This document shows positions 7,974 to 16,333 of a stretch of DNA of 64,000 bases, in pieces. The translations under genes were made by a program, and so were the position numbers. The stretch lies in assembly GCF_018129985.1 (NCBI RefSeq), contig NZ_JAFCKT010000007.1, positions 186,001 to 250,000 on the forward strand, written 5' to 3'. This DNA is from Bradyrhizobium sp. SZCCT0148 (GTDB lineage Bacteria; Pseudomonadota; Alphaproteobacteria; Rhizobiales; Xanthobacteraceae). The number at the start of each line of letters is the position of its first letter. Position 1 is the first letter of the stretch. The notes under the pieces were generated by a model. That model was not told the origin of the DNA and ran no database searches. It saw nothing but the letters and a program-made list of their open reading frames with translations.

Positions 7974-9356
7974 TCACGACGCCTTCCTGATCTTGAAGCT
8001 CGCGACGTAGTCCTCCGGCTTGGCCGGATCGAACGTCTTGCCCATCACTGCGAACGATTTGTACGCGGTCGTCGGCGGCGACAGGCCCATCTCCGTCATC
8101 AGCTTCTTGGTGTCGGTCGCCAGATACACCTGCTCGGCAACCGCCTTGTAGTCGACATCCCCCTTGATCTGGCCCCAGCGCTTCATCTGCGTCAGCATCC
8201 ACACCGCAAAGGACTGCCAGGGGAACGGATCGAAATCGACGCGCTTGGCGTCGGTCTTCACGCCGCCAAGACCGTCGGCATAGGTCCCGGTTAGAACCTG
8301 CTCCAGCACCGTGACGGGGGCGTTGATGTAGTTGGCCGGCGCGATGGCTTCGGCGATCTGCTTGCGGTTCTCGGCTTTCGAGGCATAGGCCGTGGCATCG
8401 ACGATGGCGCGGGTCAGCGCGGCAAAGCTGTTCGGCGCGGTGGTGATGAACTCGCGACTGGCGGCGAAGCTGCAGCAGGGGTGACCGTCCCAGATCTCCT
8501 TCGACAACAGATGCATGAAGCCGACGCCGTCGTAGATGGCGCGCTGGCAGATGTTGTCGGGCGCAAGGAAGCCGTCGATATTGTCCGCGCGCAAATTCGC
8601 GACCATCTCCGGCGGCGGCACCGAGCGCAGCTGTACGTCGGTGTCGGGATCGAGACCGTGCTCGGCGAGATAATAGCGCAGCAGGTAATTGTGCATGGAA
8701 TAGTCGAAGGGGATCGCGAATTTCATCCCCTTCCAATCCTTTGGGTCGCGCTTGTCCTTGTGCTTGGTCGCCAGCACGATGCCCTGCCCGTTGATGTTCT
8801 CGATCGCGGGCACGGCGAACGGAATGGCATTGGCAGCGAGGCCCAGCGAGATCGCGATCGGCATCGGCGCCAGCATGTGGGCTGCGTCGTATTCCTTGTT
8901 GATGGTCTTGTCGCGGATCACCGCCCAGCCGGCAGTCTTGACCACTTCGACATTGAGGCCGTGCTTGGCATAGAAGCCCATCGGCGCGGCCATGATGATC
9001 GGCGTCGCGCAGGTGATGGGAATGAAGCCGACCTTGAGGTCCTTCTTCTCGGGCGTGCCGGCCTGCGCGAACACCTCGGTCGCGGTCTGCAGTGGGAAGA
9101 ACTGCGACAGCGCAGCCAGCGCGGTCGACGCACCGACCGACTTCAGAAATGCCCGTCGTGCCACATCCTGCGGGAACATCGCGCGCATCACCGCGGAGGC
9201 AACCACGCCCTCGTATCGTTTCTCCTCGCTCTCGACCGCCTCGCAACGCAAGGCCGAAGCCGCCTGCTCATGCTCCGCTGTGGAGCTGTGCTGCCCGCAC
9301 ACGCAGCCGGACTGAAGACTGCGGTCGGCATCGAACGGATTGTCGAACGTGGACAT
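7974..9356 (-). CDS. ABC transporter substrate-binding protein, NrtA/CynA type, twin-arginine signal
   Basis: Periplasmic solute receptor for the downstream permease and ATPase, 460 residues from the ATG at 9356. The twin-arginine motif RRAFLKSVGAS lies at about residues 67-75, followed by a hydrophobic stretch and AQA, so export of the folded protein by Tat is likely. The mature domain starts KKDLKVGFIPITCATPIIMA, typical of the NMT1/NrtA/CynA group. A long N-terminal region before the twin arginines contains Cys residues (CVCGQ), which is unusual. The ligand is not readable; cyanate is suggested by cynS. It lies upstream of the permease with an intergenic repeat between. Confidence 0.9.
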   Translation of the reverse strand: MSTFDNPFDADRSLQSGCVCGQHSSTAEHEQAASALRCEAVESEEKRYEGVVASAVMRAMFPQDVARRAFLKSVGASTALAALSQFFPLQTATEVFAQAGTPEKKDLKVGFIPITCATPIIMAAPMGFYAKHGLNVEVVKTAGWAVIRDKTINKEYDAAHMLAPMPIAISLGLAANAIPFAVPAIENINGQGIVLATKHKDKRDPKDWKGMKFAIPFDYSMHNYLLRYYLAEHGLDPDTDVQLRSVPPPEMVANLRADNIDGFLAPDNICQRAIYDGVGFMHLLSKEIWDGHPCCSFAASREFITTAPNSFAALTRAIVDATAYASKAENRKQIAEAIAPANYINAPVTVLEQVLTGTYADGLGGVKTDAKRVDFDPFPWQSFAVWMLTQMKRWGQIKGDVDYKAVAEQVYLATDTKKLMTEMGLSPPTTAYKSFAVMGKTFDPAKPEDYVASFKIRKAS

Positions 9357-9474
9357 GCTGCTGCGCCCCTTTGTCACACCGCGCGAGGGACATCGTCGTC
9401 CGCCGTGCCGGCTCAAAATTCCATCGTGGCCCGGCTACGGCTTGCGCAGCCGGACCATTGGAAACATGCAGGTT

Positions 9475-10353
9475 CTATGCCGCCTTGCCCGTTACCTGGG
9501 CAGCCATTGGCGGCCCCTGCTCGATCGGCAGCGAAGGGTCACGCGACCACTCGTTCCAGGAGCCGAAATACATCCGCACGTCCTTCACGCCGGCATTCTT
9601 CAGCGCCAGGAACGTGTTCGAGGCGCGCGCGCCCTTGAAGCAGTAGAGATAAACCGGCGTCGACGGCGAGATGCCGACGGTGGCGCATTCGGCCAGGATC
9701 TCGTCCTTGGACTTGAAGCGCGGGCCTTCCGCGGTCGGCTTCATCATGCGGTACCATTCCAGCCACACCGCACCGGGAATCCGGCCCTTGCGCGGGCAGA
9801 AATCCTTGCCGTACGGGGACGAGCTGTCACCGATCCATTCGTCGACATCGCGCACGTCGAGAATGGCAATGCCGGGCTTGCCGACCGCGGCAAGCATCGT
9901 CTTCGCGTCGATCAGGATGTCGCCGGCTTCCGGCACGATCGCGAACGAGGCCTTCGCCGGGGTCGGAACGTCCTTCGTCACCGGCAAGCCCGCGGCAGAC
10001 CAGGCATCGAAGCCGCCATGCAGCACCTTGACCTTGGGATAGCCGAGCATGGTGAGCAGATAGTAGCCGCGGCAGGACTGGCCGAAGCCGGAATTCATCG
10101 ACTGCTCGTAAATCACCGCCGTCTCCTTGCCGGAGAGACCGGCGGCCCCGAAGGCGTCGGCGAATTTGGTCTTCAGCTCGCTGATGCCTTCCGGCGTCGA
10201 GGTCGCGAGAAACGTGAAAATCTCGTGCACGTTCACGGCATCAGGCAGATGCCCGGCGGCATAGGCGTCGGGATTGCGGGTGTCGATCACGACACACGGC
10301 TCGGTCTTCAAGAGATCGGCAAGTTCGCTGGCAGAGATCAGAACGTCCGTCAT
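9475..10353 (-). CDS. Two-domain rhodanese-type sulfurtransferase
   Basis: From the ATG at 10353 the protein has 292 residues and two rhodanese domains, like thiosulfate/3-mercaptopyruvate sulfurtransferases. The first domain carries VVIDTRNPDAYAAGHLPDAV but has Ser (YEQSMNSGF) where a catalytic Cys would be. The second has the active-site loop YLYCFKGARASN with the persulfide-forming Cys. No signal peptide is seen, so it is cytosolic. It transfers sulfane sulfur, for example from thiosulfate to cyanide. Its place between the cyanate-type importer and an acyl-CoA-dehydrogenase-like gene suggests a shared role in sulfur/cyanide-related metabolism (inference). Confidence 0.9.
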   Translation of the reverse strand: MTDVLISASELADLLKTEPCVVIDTRNPDAYAAGHLPDAVNVHEIFTFLATSTPEGISELKTKFADAFGAAGLSGKETAVIYEQSMNSGFGQSCRGYYLLTMLGYPKVKVLHGGFDAWSAAGLPVTKDVPTPAKASFAIVPEAGDILIDAKTMLAAVGKPGIAILDVRDVDEWIGDSSSPYGKDFCPRKGRIPGAVWLEWYRMMKPTAEGPRFKSKDEILAECATVGISPSTPVYLYCFKGARASNTFLALKNAGVKDVRMYFGSWNEWSRDPSLPIEQGPPMAAQVTGKAA

Positions 10354-10408
10354 TGGCAGCCTCTCCGTTGAGGTTAAGTGGTCTTTCTGGGGGGTGGACT
10401 CGTAAAGC

Positions 10409-11542
10409 TCAGCTATCGGCGAGCATCTTGCGCAGCTGCTTGGTGGCCGGCGTGACGATCGCCACGAAATAGGCCTCGCGCAGGCGCCGCTGCGCGCGGT
10501 GACCCTTGAGATAGCCGCGCGCGCCACAATGCAGCATCGCCGCATGCGCCGCCGCGACGCTGGCCTCGCCCGCGCGAAGCCTGAGCGCGATCACCTTGCG
10601 CCAGTAGGTGTCCTCCTCGTTGTAGGGATCGCGCGCCAGTGCCATGGTCTCGGTCTCGAGCTCGGCCGCGAGATCGCGGAAGTGCACCGGCTGCTGCGGC
10701 AGATAGCGGTTGATATGGCCGAGCGGGTTATCCACCTCGTCCATGATATTGATGCAGTCCTTGATGAGACCAAGCGCCATGCCGGCCTGCAGCAGGATGA
10801 AGCCCGCGCGGATCTTCTTGACGAAGGGGCCGGCAGGATCGGCCAGGATCAGCTCATCCGGCACGAAGGCATCGCGAAACTGCACGCCATAGGTACCGGT
10901 GCCGTCCATCGCCATAAACGGCTTGCACGGCGTCAGCGTGATCGCAGGATCGGAGCAATCGGCCAGGAACATGACAGTGCCAGGCTCGCCACTTGCGCTG
11001 CCCTGATCATCCTCGCGCTCGAAGATGGTGCCGAAATAATGATCGGGGCCGAGATTGGAGACCCACGGCAACGCGCCGCGCACGATATAGCCGCCCTCGA
11101 CCTTCCTGCCTTTCAGCTTCAGTTTCTCGATGCCGAAAAAGCTCTTCATCGGGTTGGAAAGCCCGGTGCCGCCGAGCACCCGGCCGGTCGAGAAGCCATC
11201 GCCTAAACGCTTGGCGAGCTTTACATTGGTCGAATTCGCCGCGTACCAGACCAACGTGTTCTGGCACCAGGCCATGAAGGCCGTGGCGCCGCAGACCTCG
11301 CCGATCGCGGCCATCGACTGGATCGCGCAGCGCAGATCGGCAGGACCTTCGTGCGGTACGTGACTGCTCCAGGCGCCGGCCGCGCCGAGCTTGCGCAACA
11401 CCTCGGCCGGATAGACCGAGCCGTCATCAATGCCGGCGGCAAGCGGCGCGAGATCTTCGCGCACGATTCGCGCCACCTCCCCTGCAATGGACGGTGCGGG
11501 CTGATCCAAAACCTCGGCCCGCGATAAAGCCAGTGAACCCAT
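10409..11542 (-). CDS. Acyl-CoA dehydrogenase family flavoprotein
   Basis: The 377-residue protein has the acyl-CoA dehydrogenase fold: helical N-terminal domain, central beta domain (GGTGLSNPMKSFFGIEKLKL, GYIVRGALPWVSNLG) and C-terminal helices. The beta-domain wording is nearer to FMN monooxygenase-like members (DszC/SfnC type) than to fatty-acid beta-oxidation enzymes, and I cannot identify the usual catalytic Glu. It may therefore act on a sulfur- or nitrogen-containing compound (inference). The ATG at 11542 (MGSLALSRAEV) was preferred to a GTG 15 bases upstream. It lies between the rhodanese and OsmC genes on the same strand. Confidence 0.82.
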   Translation of the reverse strand: MGSLALSRAEVLDQPAPSIAGEVARIVREDLAPLAAGIDDGSVYPAEVLRKLGAAGAWSSHVPHEGPADLRCAIQSMAAIGEVCGATAFMAWCQNTLVWYAANSTNVKLAKRLGDGFSTGRVLGGTGLSNPMKSFFGIEKLKLKGRKVEGGYIVRGALPWVSNLGPDHYFGTIFEREDDQGSASGEPGTVMFLADCSDPAITLTPCKPFMAMDGTGTYGVQFRDAFVPDELILADPAGPFVKKIRAGFILLQAGMALGLIKDCINIMDEVDNPLGHINRYLPQQPVHFRDLAAELETETMALARDPYNEEDTYWRKVIALRLRAGEASVAAAHAAMLHCGARGYLKGHRAQRRLREAYFVAIVTPATKQLRKMLADS

Positions 11543-11576
11543 GATCGTCTCCCGCACCTTGTCCTGGTTGTGTCAG

Positions 11577-12119
11577 CTAGATGCCGACCTCGAGATTGAC
11601 CGGACGCGTGAATGTGTTGGCCACCGGCGACCATTTCTTCACATGCGCGACCAGCGCGTTGATCTCGTCCTGCGAGATGCCCTCGCATTCCATGTCGACC
11701 TTGACCCGCACGTCGGTGAAGCCGACCGGCTTGTCCGAGGTATCGCCGGTGCCCCAGACCGCGGTGATGTTGAGGTCGCCTTCGAGCTCGAGCTCGAGCT
11801 TGTTGACGATCCAGCCGCGATGCACGGCGTTGGCATGCAGGCCGACGGCAAGGCATGAGCCGAGCGCGGCGAGCGAGGCTTCCGACGGATTGGGCGCGGT
11901 GTCGTCGCCCAGCAGCCCCGGCGGTTCGTCGACGATGTAGGGCGGCAGGTTGCGGATGTAGTTGGCGTGCCGGAATTTGCCTTCCGCGACCGTCTTGCAC
12001 TTCAAGGTCTTGACGACCTTCGGATTGGCCTTGCCGCTCGCGATCAGTTGCTCGAGGCCATTCTTGTCGATGGGCGCTAGGCACCCGGTCAGCACTGTCT
12101 TTTGAACGACGGCAGTCAT
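11577..12119 (-). CDS. OsmC family protein
   Basis: The 180-residue protein has the OsmC/Ohr-type fold signature, including NPSEASLAALGSCLAVGL with the reactive Cys after GS, and a second half ending in KWSPVANTFTRPVNLEVGI. OsmC proteins reduce organic peroxides or handle reactive thiol compounds. Two adjacent ATG codons (12122 and 12119) follow GGGAG; the second gives better spacing. It begins the minus-strand cluster through to cynS and is divergent from a TetR regulator at 12366, which may control it. Confidence 0.88.
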   Translation of the reverse strand: MTAVVQKTVLTGCLAPIDKNGLEQLIASGKANPKVVKTLKCKTVAEGKFRHANYIRNLPPYIVDEPPGLLGDDTAPNPSEASLAALGSCLAVGLHANAVHRGWIVNKLELELEGDLNITAVWGTGDTSDKPVGFTDVRVKVDMECEGISQDEINALVAHVKKWSPVANTFTRPVNLEVGI

Positions 12120-12365
12120 CATCTTCTCCCTGGCAGCCGCGGAACGCGGCAGGATACCGAACGGTCTGTTTCCTTGCATGGAGCGTGCCAGAGCATGTCG
12201 AAAACGAAATGCGAGGTATTGGAGCCGCTTAGCGCTGGCTGCCCGCGGATTGGTCAGCCGCACCCTGCTCAAAGGCGATGCAGATGAGATCGCCGATGCG
12301 AATCTTTTTTGCGCGGAGCAGATGCGGCTTGATGATACCGCGTGGCTGCGATTAAGTTGCAGTCC

Positions 12366-13043
12366 ATGGCCAAGCCTTCATTGCACAAGCCCTCACTGAA
12401 CAAGATGTCGTCGAAGATGAATGCGCCGCATTCAGGTTCAGGCGACGACGAATCCGCGCGCGGGCGCCTGCTCAGCGCCGCCTCGCATCTGTTCTGCAAG
12501 AACGGGATCAACGCCACCGGCATCGATGCGATCATCGGAGAGGCCGGCACGGCGAAAACCACGCTGTACAAACTGTTCGGCTCGAAGACCAATCTCGTCA
12601 ACGCGGTGCTGGAGAGCGAAGGCAAGCAGTGGCGCGAATGGTTCATCGCCGCCATGGAAGACGGCGGCGGCGATGCACAGACGAAGCTCACGCGTATCTT
12701 CCCGGCGCTGAAGAGCTGGTTTGCCCAAGAGCGCTTCTACGGCTGCCCCTTCATCAACGCGGTCGGCGAGCACGACAAGGATGCCAAGCAGTTCCGCAAC
12801 ATCGCGCTGAAACACAAGAAGATCGTGCTCGGTCACATCGAGAAGCTCGCCGGCGAGCTCGGCTCGAGCGAACCCGCGGTGCTTGCCCACCAGCTCGGCC
12901 TGCTGATCGATGGCGCGATCGTCGCGGCGATGATTTCGCGCGACCCCGGCGTGGCAGATACGGCGGCGCTGACGGCCGGCCCTCTGCTCGGCCAATCCAA
13001 GGCGAAGAAGAAGCGCGCGGCGGATCAGCTGGAGGCTGTGTAA
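12366..13043 (+). CDS. TetR/AcrR family transcriptional regulator
   Basis: Typical TetR repressor: the N-terminal HTH spans ARGRLLSAASHLFCKNGINA through TGIDAIIGEAGTAKTTLYKL and FGSKTNLVNAVLE, followed by an all-helical ligand domain (FYGCPFINAVGEHDKDAKQF). The ATG at 12366 (225 residues) was chosen; a GTG at 12342 would add eight residues. It is divergent from the OsmC gene, the usual arrangement for a local repressor, so it probably controls the osmC-rhodanese-ABC-cynS block. I did not find a convincing perfect palindrome in the intergenic region. The ligand is unknown. Confidence 0.9.
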   Translation: MAKPSLHKPSLNKMSSKMNAPHSGSGDDESARGRLLSAASHLFCKNGINATGIDAIIGEAGTAKTTLYKLFGSKTNLVNAVLESEGKQWREWFIAAMEDGGGDAQTKLTRIFPALKSWFAQERFYGCPFINAVGEHDKDAKQFRNIALKHKKIVLGHIEKLAGELGSSEPAVLAHQLGLLIDGAIVAAMISRDPGVADTAALTAGPLLGQSKAKKKRAADQLEAV

Positions 13044-13148
13044 GCTTCGGAGGGTCGGCAAAAGGCGCGTTGCGCTGCCCACCACTTCTGATCCCGATCG
13101 CTCGCAGACGTTGGTCGCGCTTCGCCTTGCCCGCCCTACAAATTCTGG

Positions 13149-14711
13149 TTACCGCCCCGCCTTCCCCTCTCGCGGCAACGCATCGGTAAAGCGCCTGATC
13201 GCCTCCAGCACCGGCTGCTGATCGCCCGCAAAGAACCAGTGATCGTTGCCGTCGAGCTCGACGAACTCCGCGCCCTTGATCCGGCTCGCGATGTCGCGGC
13301 CGGCCGCGATCCGCACCGCCTTGTCGCCGCGCCGGTGCAGCACCAGCGTCGGCACGGCAATCTCCCCCAGGATATGCCGCACGTCGGCGTCGCGAAAGGC
13401 TTCGAGCACGGCCGAGATGCCGCCGGGACTTGAGGCCGCACGCAACAGCCCGGCCCACCAGGCGCGCGCCTGGGGATCGCCCGCCAGACTTGGCGCAAAC
13501 GTCTCGATCCCGACCGGTCCACCCCATTGTGCGATGAGTTGCTTGCTCCAGGCATCGTACTGGCTGGCTCGCAGGGCATGCGGATAATCCTGCGACCAGC
13601 AGCCCTTGGCCAATGCGCCGAACAGGATGAGCCCGGCGACGCGGCGCGGTTCGTCGACCGCAAACTTGATGCAGGCCGGTCCGCATTCGGAGGCGCCGAA
13701 CAGCACGACGCGGCGCGACTCCACCGCCCGCAGCACGGTGCCGATATCCTCCGCGGTGACGTCGATGCCCGGTGCCGATCCGACCCGGTCGGACAGTCCG
13801 ATCCCGCGGCGATCGAAAACGATCAGCCGTCCGAGCCTCATCAACGACGCCAGGAACGTCCGGCTTGCTGGGCTCTCCCAGGCGCGCTCCACATGCGACA
13901 CGAAGCCCGGCATCACCAGGATATCGAGCTGACCATTTCCGTAGGTCTGATAGGCCAGATGCACGCCGGAGCCCTTCACGTAGCGCGTCGGCGGAACGTC
14001 CTGCGGCGCCGCGGCGGGAGTCATGAGCGCCTCGGTCTCGGCTTCCGGCGCAACGCCGAGTTCGTCCCGCAGCCGCTGGGTCAGGGCCGCGTGATGACGC
14101 TCCGCCGCGCTGCGGTCGCCCGCCAGCAAAAGGCTGCGGATCAGATGCCGGCCATAGACCTCGCTGAGCGGATCGAGTTCAGCGAGGCGTCCCGCATGCG
14201 CTGCCGCAGCAAAATGGTCGCCGGCGGCATTCTTGTCCTGCACCAGACGCTCCAACGCGTGCATCAGCCGGCCCCTCAGCGCCTCGCGGCGAAAGAACGC
14301 CCAATCATCGAAGTCGGGGCCGTCGTCGAGAGCAAAGCCCGCCAGGAAGTCGCCGCGATAGACCGCGCAGGCCTCGTCGAAGTCGCCGCGGTCGCAGGCG
14401 CTCTCGAAGGAATGCGCATCGACCTTCAGCACGACCGCCGGAGACCAGCGCACGCTGGTGCGGTCGGTCTCGAACACCGGCTGGCCGAGCGCGAGCTCGA
14501 CCCGATGCAGCAGCCGCCGCAACCGCGCGAGGCCCGTCTCCCGATCGGCCTCGGGCCAGAGCAGGGTGGCGATGATTTCGCGCGCGACCGCAGCCTTGGC
14601 CTCCGCGAGATAGACCAGCAGCGCAAGACCCTTGCGCAGGTTCAACTTGATCGGATGGCCGTCGGCATGGACCTCCGGAAACCCGAACGTCTCCAGCGAG
14701 TAGGCCGTCAT
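13149..14711 (-). CDS. BTAD-domain regulator fused to alpha/beta hydrolase
   Basis: The 520-residue protein has two parts. Residues 1 to about 225 resemble the SARP/BTAD activator module: a winged-helix-like start (LRKGLALLVYLAEAKAAVAR, ATLLWPEADRETGLARLRRL) and tetratricopeptide-like helices (GRLAELDPLSEVYGRHLIRS). Residues from about 240 form an alpha/beta hydrolase with MPGFVSHVERAWE, VFDRRGIGLSD and VLHRRGDKAVR. The nucleophile elbow reads LFGASECGPA, so the small residue after Ser-Glu is Cys rather than the usual Gly. Such fusions occur as putative cytosolic signal-responsive regulators; activity is unproven. It is divergent from mddA. Confidence 0.85.
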   Translation of the reverse strand: MTAYSLETFGFPEVHADGHPIKLNLRKGLALLVYLAEAKAAVAREIIATLLWPEADRETGLARLRRLLHRVELALGQPVFETDRTSVRWSPAVVLKVDAHSFESACDRGDFDEACAVYRGDFLAGFALDDGPDFDDWAFFRREALRGRLMHALERLVQDKNAAGDHFAAAAHAGRLAELDPLSEVYGRHLIRSLLLAGDRSAAERHHAALTQRLRDELGVAPEAETEALMTPAAAPQDVPPTRYVKGSGVHLAYQTYGNGQLDILVMPGFVSHVERAWESPASRTFLASLMRLGRLIVFDRRGIGLSDRVGSAPGIDVTAEDIGTVLRAVESRRVVLFGASECGPACIKFAVDEPRRVAGLILFGALAKGCWSQDYPHALRASQYDAWSKQLIAQWGGPVGIETFAPSLAGDPQARAWWAGLLRAASSPGGISAVLEAFRDADVRHILGEIAVPTLVLHRRGDKAVRIAAGRDIASRIKGAEFVELDGNDHWFFAGDQQPVLEAIRRFTDALPREGKAGR

Positions 14712-14858
14712 GGAAATCCTCTCTCCTCCCGGGACGTCCCCAGGGGACGCACGGGGGACGGGGCCGCGGTAGCCATCGGCCCGGATCGCACCCGCTCGCA
14801 GGCGACCACTTGGCGCTCTGCATGCGGCACTCCCGGATCAGGCACAATAGGAAAAGCC

Positions 14859-15650
14859 ATGTTCTCGCGCCTCGCAATCCTGCTCTACGCAATCGTGAGC
14901 TATGCCGTGTTCACGGTGTCCTTCCTCTATGCACTCGGTTTCGTCGGCAATTATGTCGTACCCAAGTCGATCGATCAGCCGGTCGACGTCGGCAGCCCCT
15001 CGAATGTAACCGAGGCCATCGTCGTGAACCTGCTGCTGATGAGCCTGTTTGCCATCCAGCACAGCGTCATGGCGCGCCCGGCCTTCAAGCGATGGTGGAC
15101 CAAGGTGCTTCCCGTGGCCTGCGAGCGCAGCACCTACGTGCTGCTTTCCAGCCTCATTCTCCTCCTGCTGTTCTGGCAGTGGCGTCCGATCCCGGCACCG
15201 ATTTGGCAGACCGCCGGGATCGTCGCCTGGTTGCTGACCGGCATCCATTGGCTCGGCTGGCTGATCGCATTCGCCTCGACCCACATGATCGATCATTTCG
15301 ACCTGTTCGGCCTGCGCCAGGCCCTCGCGGCGTTGCGCGGGACACAGCCGCAGGAGCCATCCTTCAAGGCGCCGCTGCTCTACAAGATCGTGCGACATCC
15401 GATCATGCTTGGCTTCCTCCTCGCATTCTGGGCCACGCCCGAGATGACCGCCGGCCATCTGCTGTTCGCGCTCGCGAACACCGCCTATATCCTGGCCGCG
15501 TTGCAGTTCGAAGAGCGGGATCTGGTCGCGGAGTTCGGGGAGACCTACCGGCAATATCGCCGCCGCGTTCCGATGCTGTTGCCGCGCCCCTTCGCACGGA
15601 CCCGGACAGGGGACCGTGACGCCACCCGGAGCATCGGGGCGCCCCGATGA
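14859..15650 (+). CDS. mddA: Methanethiol S-methyltransferase MddA
   Basis: Integral membrane methyltransferase of the isoprenylcysteine methyltransferase/NnrU superfamily, 263 residues with about five or six membrane segments. MddA makes dimethyl sulfide from methanethiol and S-adenosylmethionine; Bradyrhizobium homologues are reported to be active (family knowledge). Family landmarks are FAIQHSVMARPAFKRWWT, WLGWLIAFASTHMIDHFDLF, and the SAM-binding YKIVRHPIMLGFLLAFW plus FEERDLVAEFGETYRQYRR. The ATG at 14859 starts at the first membrane helix. It heads an operon: its stop overlaps the next start by ATGA. It could instead be another NnrU-like methyltransferase, but the match I recall is to MddA. 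Confidence 0.85.
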   Translation: MFSRLAILLYAIVSYAVFTVSFLYALGFVGNYVVPKSIDQPVDVGSPSNVTEAIVVNLLLMSLFAIQHSVMARPAFKRWWTKVLPVACERSTYVLLSSLILLLLFWQWRPIPAPIWQTAGIVAWLLTGIHWLGWLIAFASTHMIDHFDLFGLRQALAALRGTQPQEPSFKAPLLYKIVRHPIMLGFLLAFWATPEMTAGHLLFALANTAYILAALQFEERDLVAEFGETYRQYRRRVPMLLPRPFARTRTGDRDATRSIGAPR

Positions 15651-16333
15651 GCGCGGTGTTGTGGAGGGTGTCCTCCGGTCCGCAAATGTCTGCCGATGCT
15701 GCGATGTTTGCCGATGCCTTCGACGGGCTCCATGCCGGGATGTATCTGGTCGAGGCGGACGCCCATCTCATTCACGCCAATATCGCAGGCCGCGCGCTCA
15801 TCGACGCCGGGGACATCCTGCATGAGGTCCGCGGGCGTCTCGTCGCCAGGGATCTGCCAGCCAACCTGACCTTGCAATGTGCCTTCGCGGCTGCGGGACA
15901 CGCCGACCGGAGTCCGGCCGCCGGCGCAACCGCCGTGCCGATGACCGGGAGGGATGGCCAGCGTTACGTCGCAGATGCGCTGCCGCTGCCCGCAGGCACG
16001 CGCCGAAGCTCCGGCGCAAATCATCGAGCGGCAGCAGCGCTGTTCGTGCGCAAGACGGCCCTGCCGATCCCGTCCCGCGCGGAAGTGATCGGCAAGGCCT
16101 TCAGATTGACGCCGGCCGAGTTACGCGTGTTGCTCGCCCTCGTCGAGCTCGGCGGCATTCCTGAAGTCGCCGCGGCGCTCGGCGTTGCCGGATCGACCGT
16201 CAAGACGCATCTCCGCCGTCTGTTCGACAAGACCGGCGCTGCGCGGCAGGCTGATCTCGTCAAGATCGTCGCCGGATATGCGACACCGCTGAGAGAACTC
16301 CCCAGATGCAATGCCGTTGGAGCGCCACCATGA
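15647..16333 (+). CDS. LuxR-type helix-turn-helix regulator with PAS-like N-terminus
   Basis: The 228-residue protein overlaps mddA by four bases and the next gene by four bases, so it is translationally coupled on both sides. The C-terminus has a GerE/LuxR HTH: FRLTPAELRVLLALVELGG, VAAALGVAGSTVKTHLRRLF, DKTGAARQADLVKIV. The N-terminal part (residues 20-130; LHAGMYLVEADAHLIHANIA) resembles a PAS-like sensor domain. It is probably a local regulator that responds to a small molecule or redox state; the ligand is unknown. Coupling to mddA hints at control of methanethiol metabolism (inference). Confidence 0.87.
   Translation: MSAVLWRVSSGPQMSADAAMFADAFDGLHAGMYLVEADAHLIHANIAGRALIDAGDILHEVRGRLVARDLPANLTLQCAFAAAGHADRSPAAGATAVPMTGRDGQRYVADALPLPAGTRRSSGANHRAAAALFVRKTALPIPSRAEVIGKAFRLTPAELRVLLALVELGGIPEVAAALGVAGSTVKTHLRRLFDKTGAARQADLVKIVAGYATPLRELPRCNAVGAPP

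Noticed and set aside
13527..14858. Extension of the mddA frame to 13527
   Set aside because: The added part lies antisense to the BTAD-hydrolase gene and has no homology; mddA starts at its first membrane helix at 14859.
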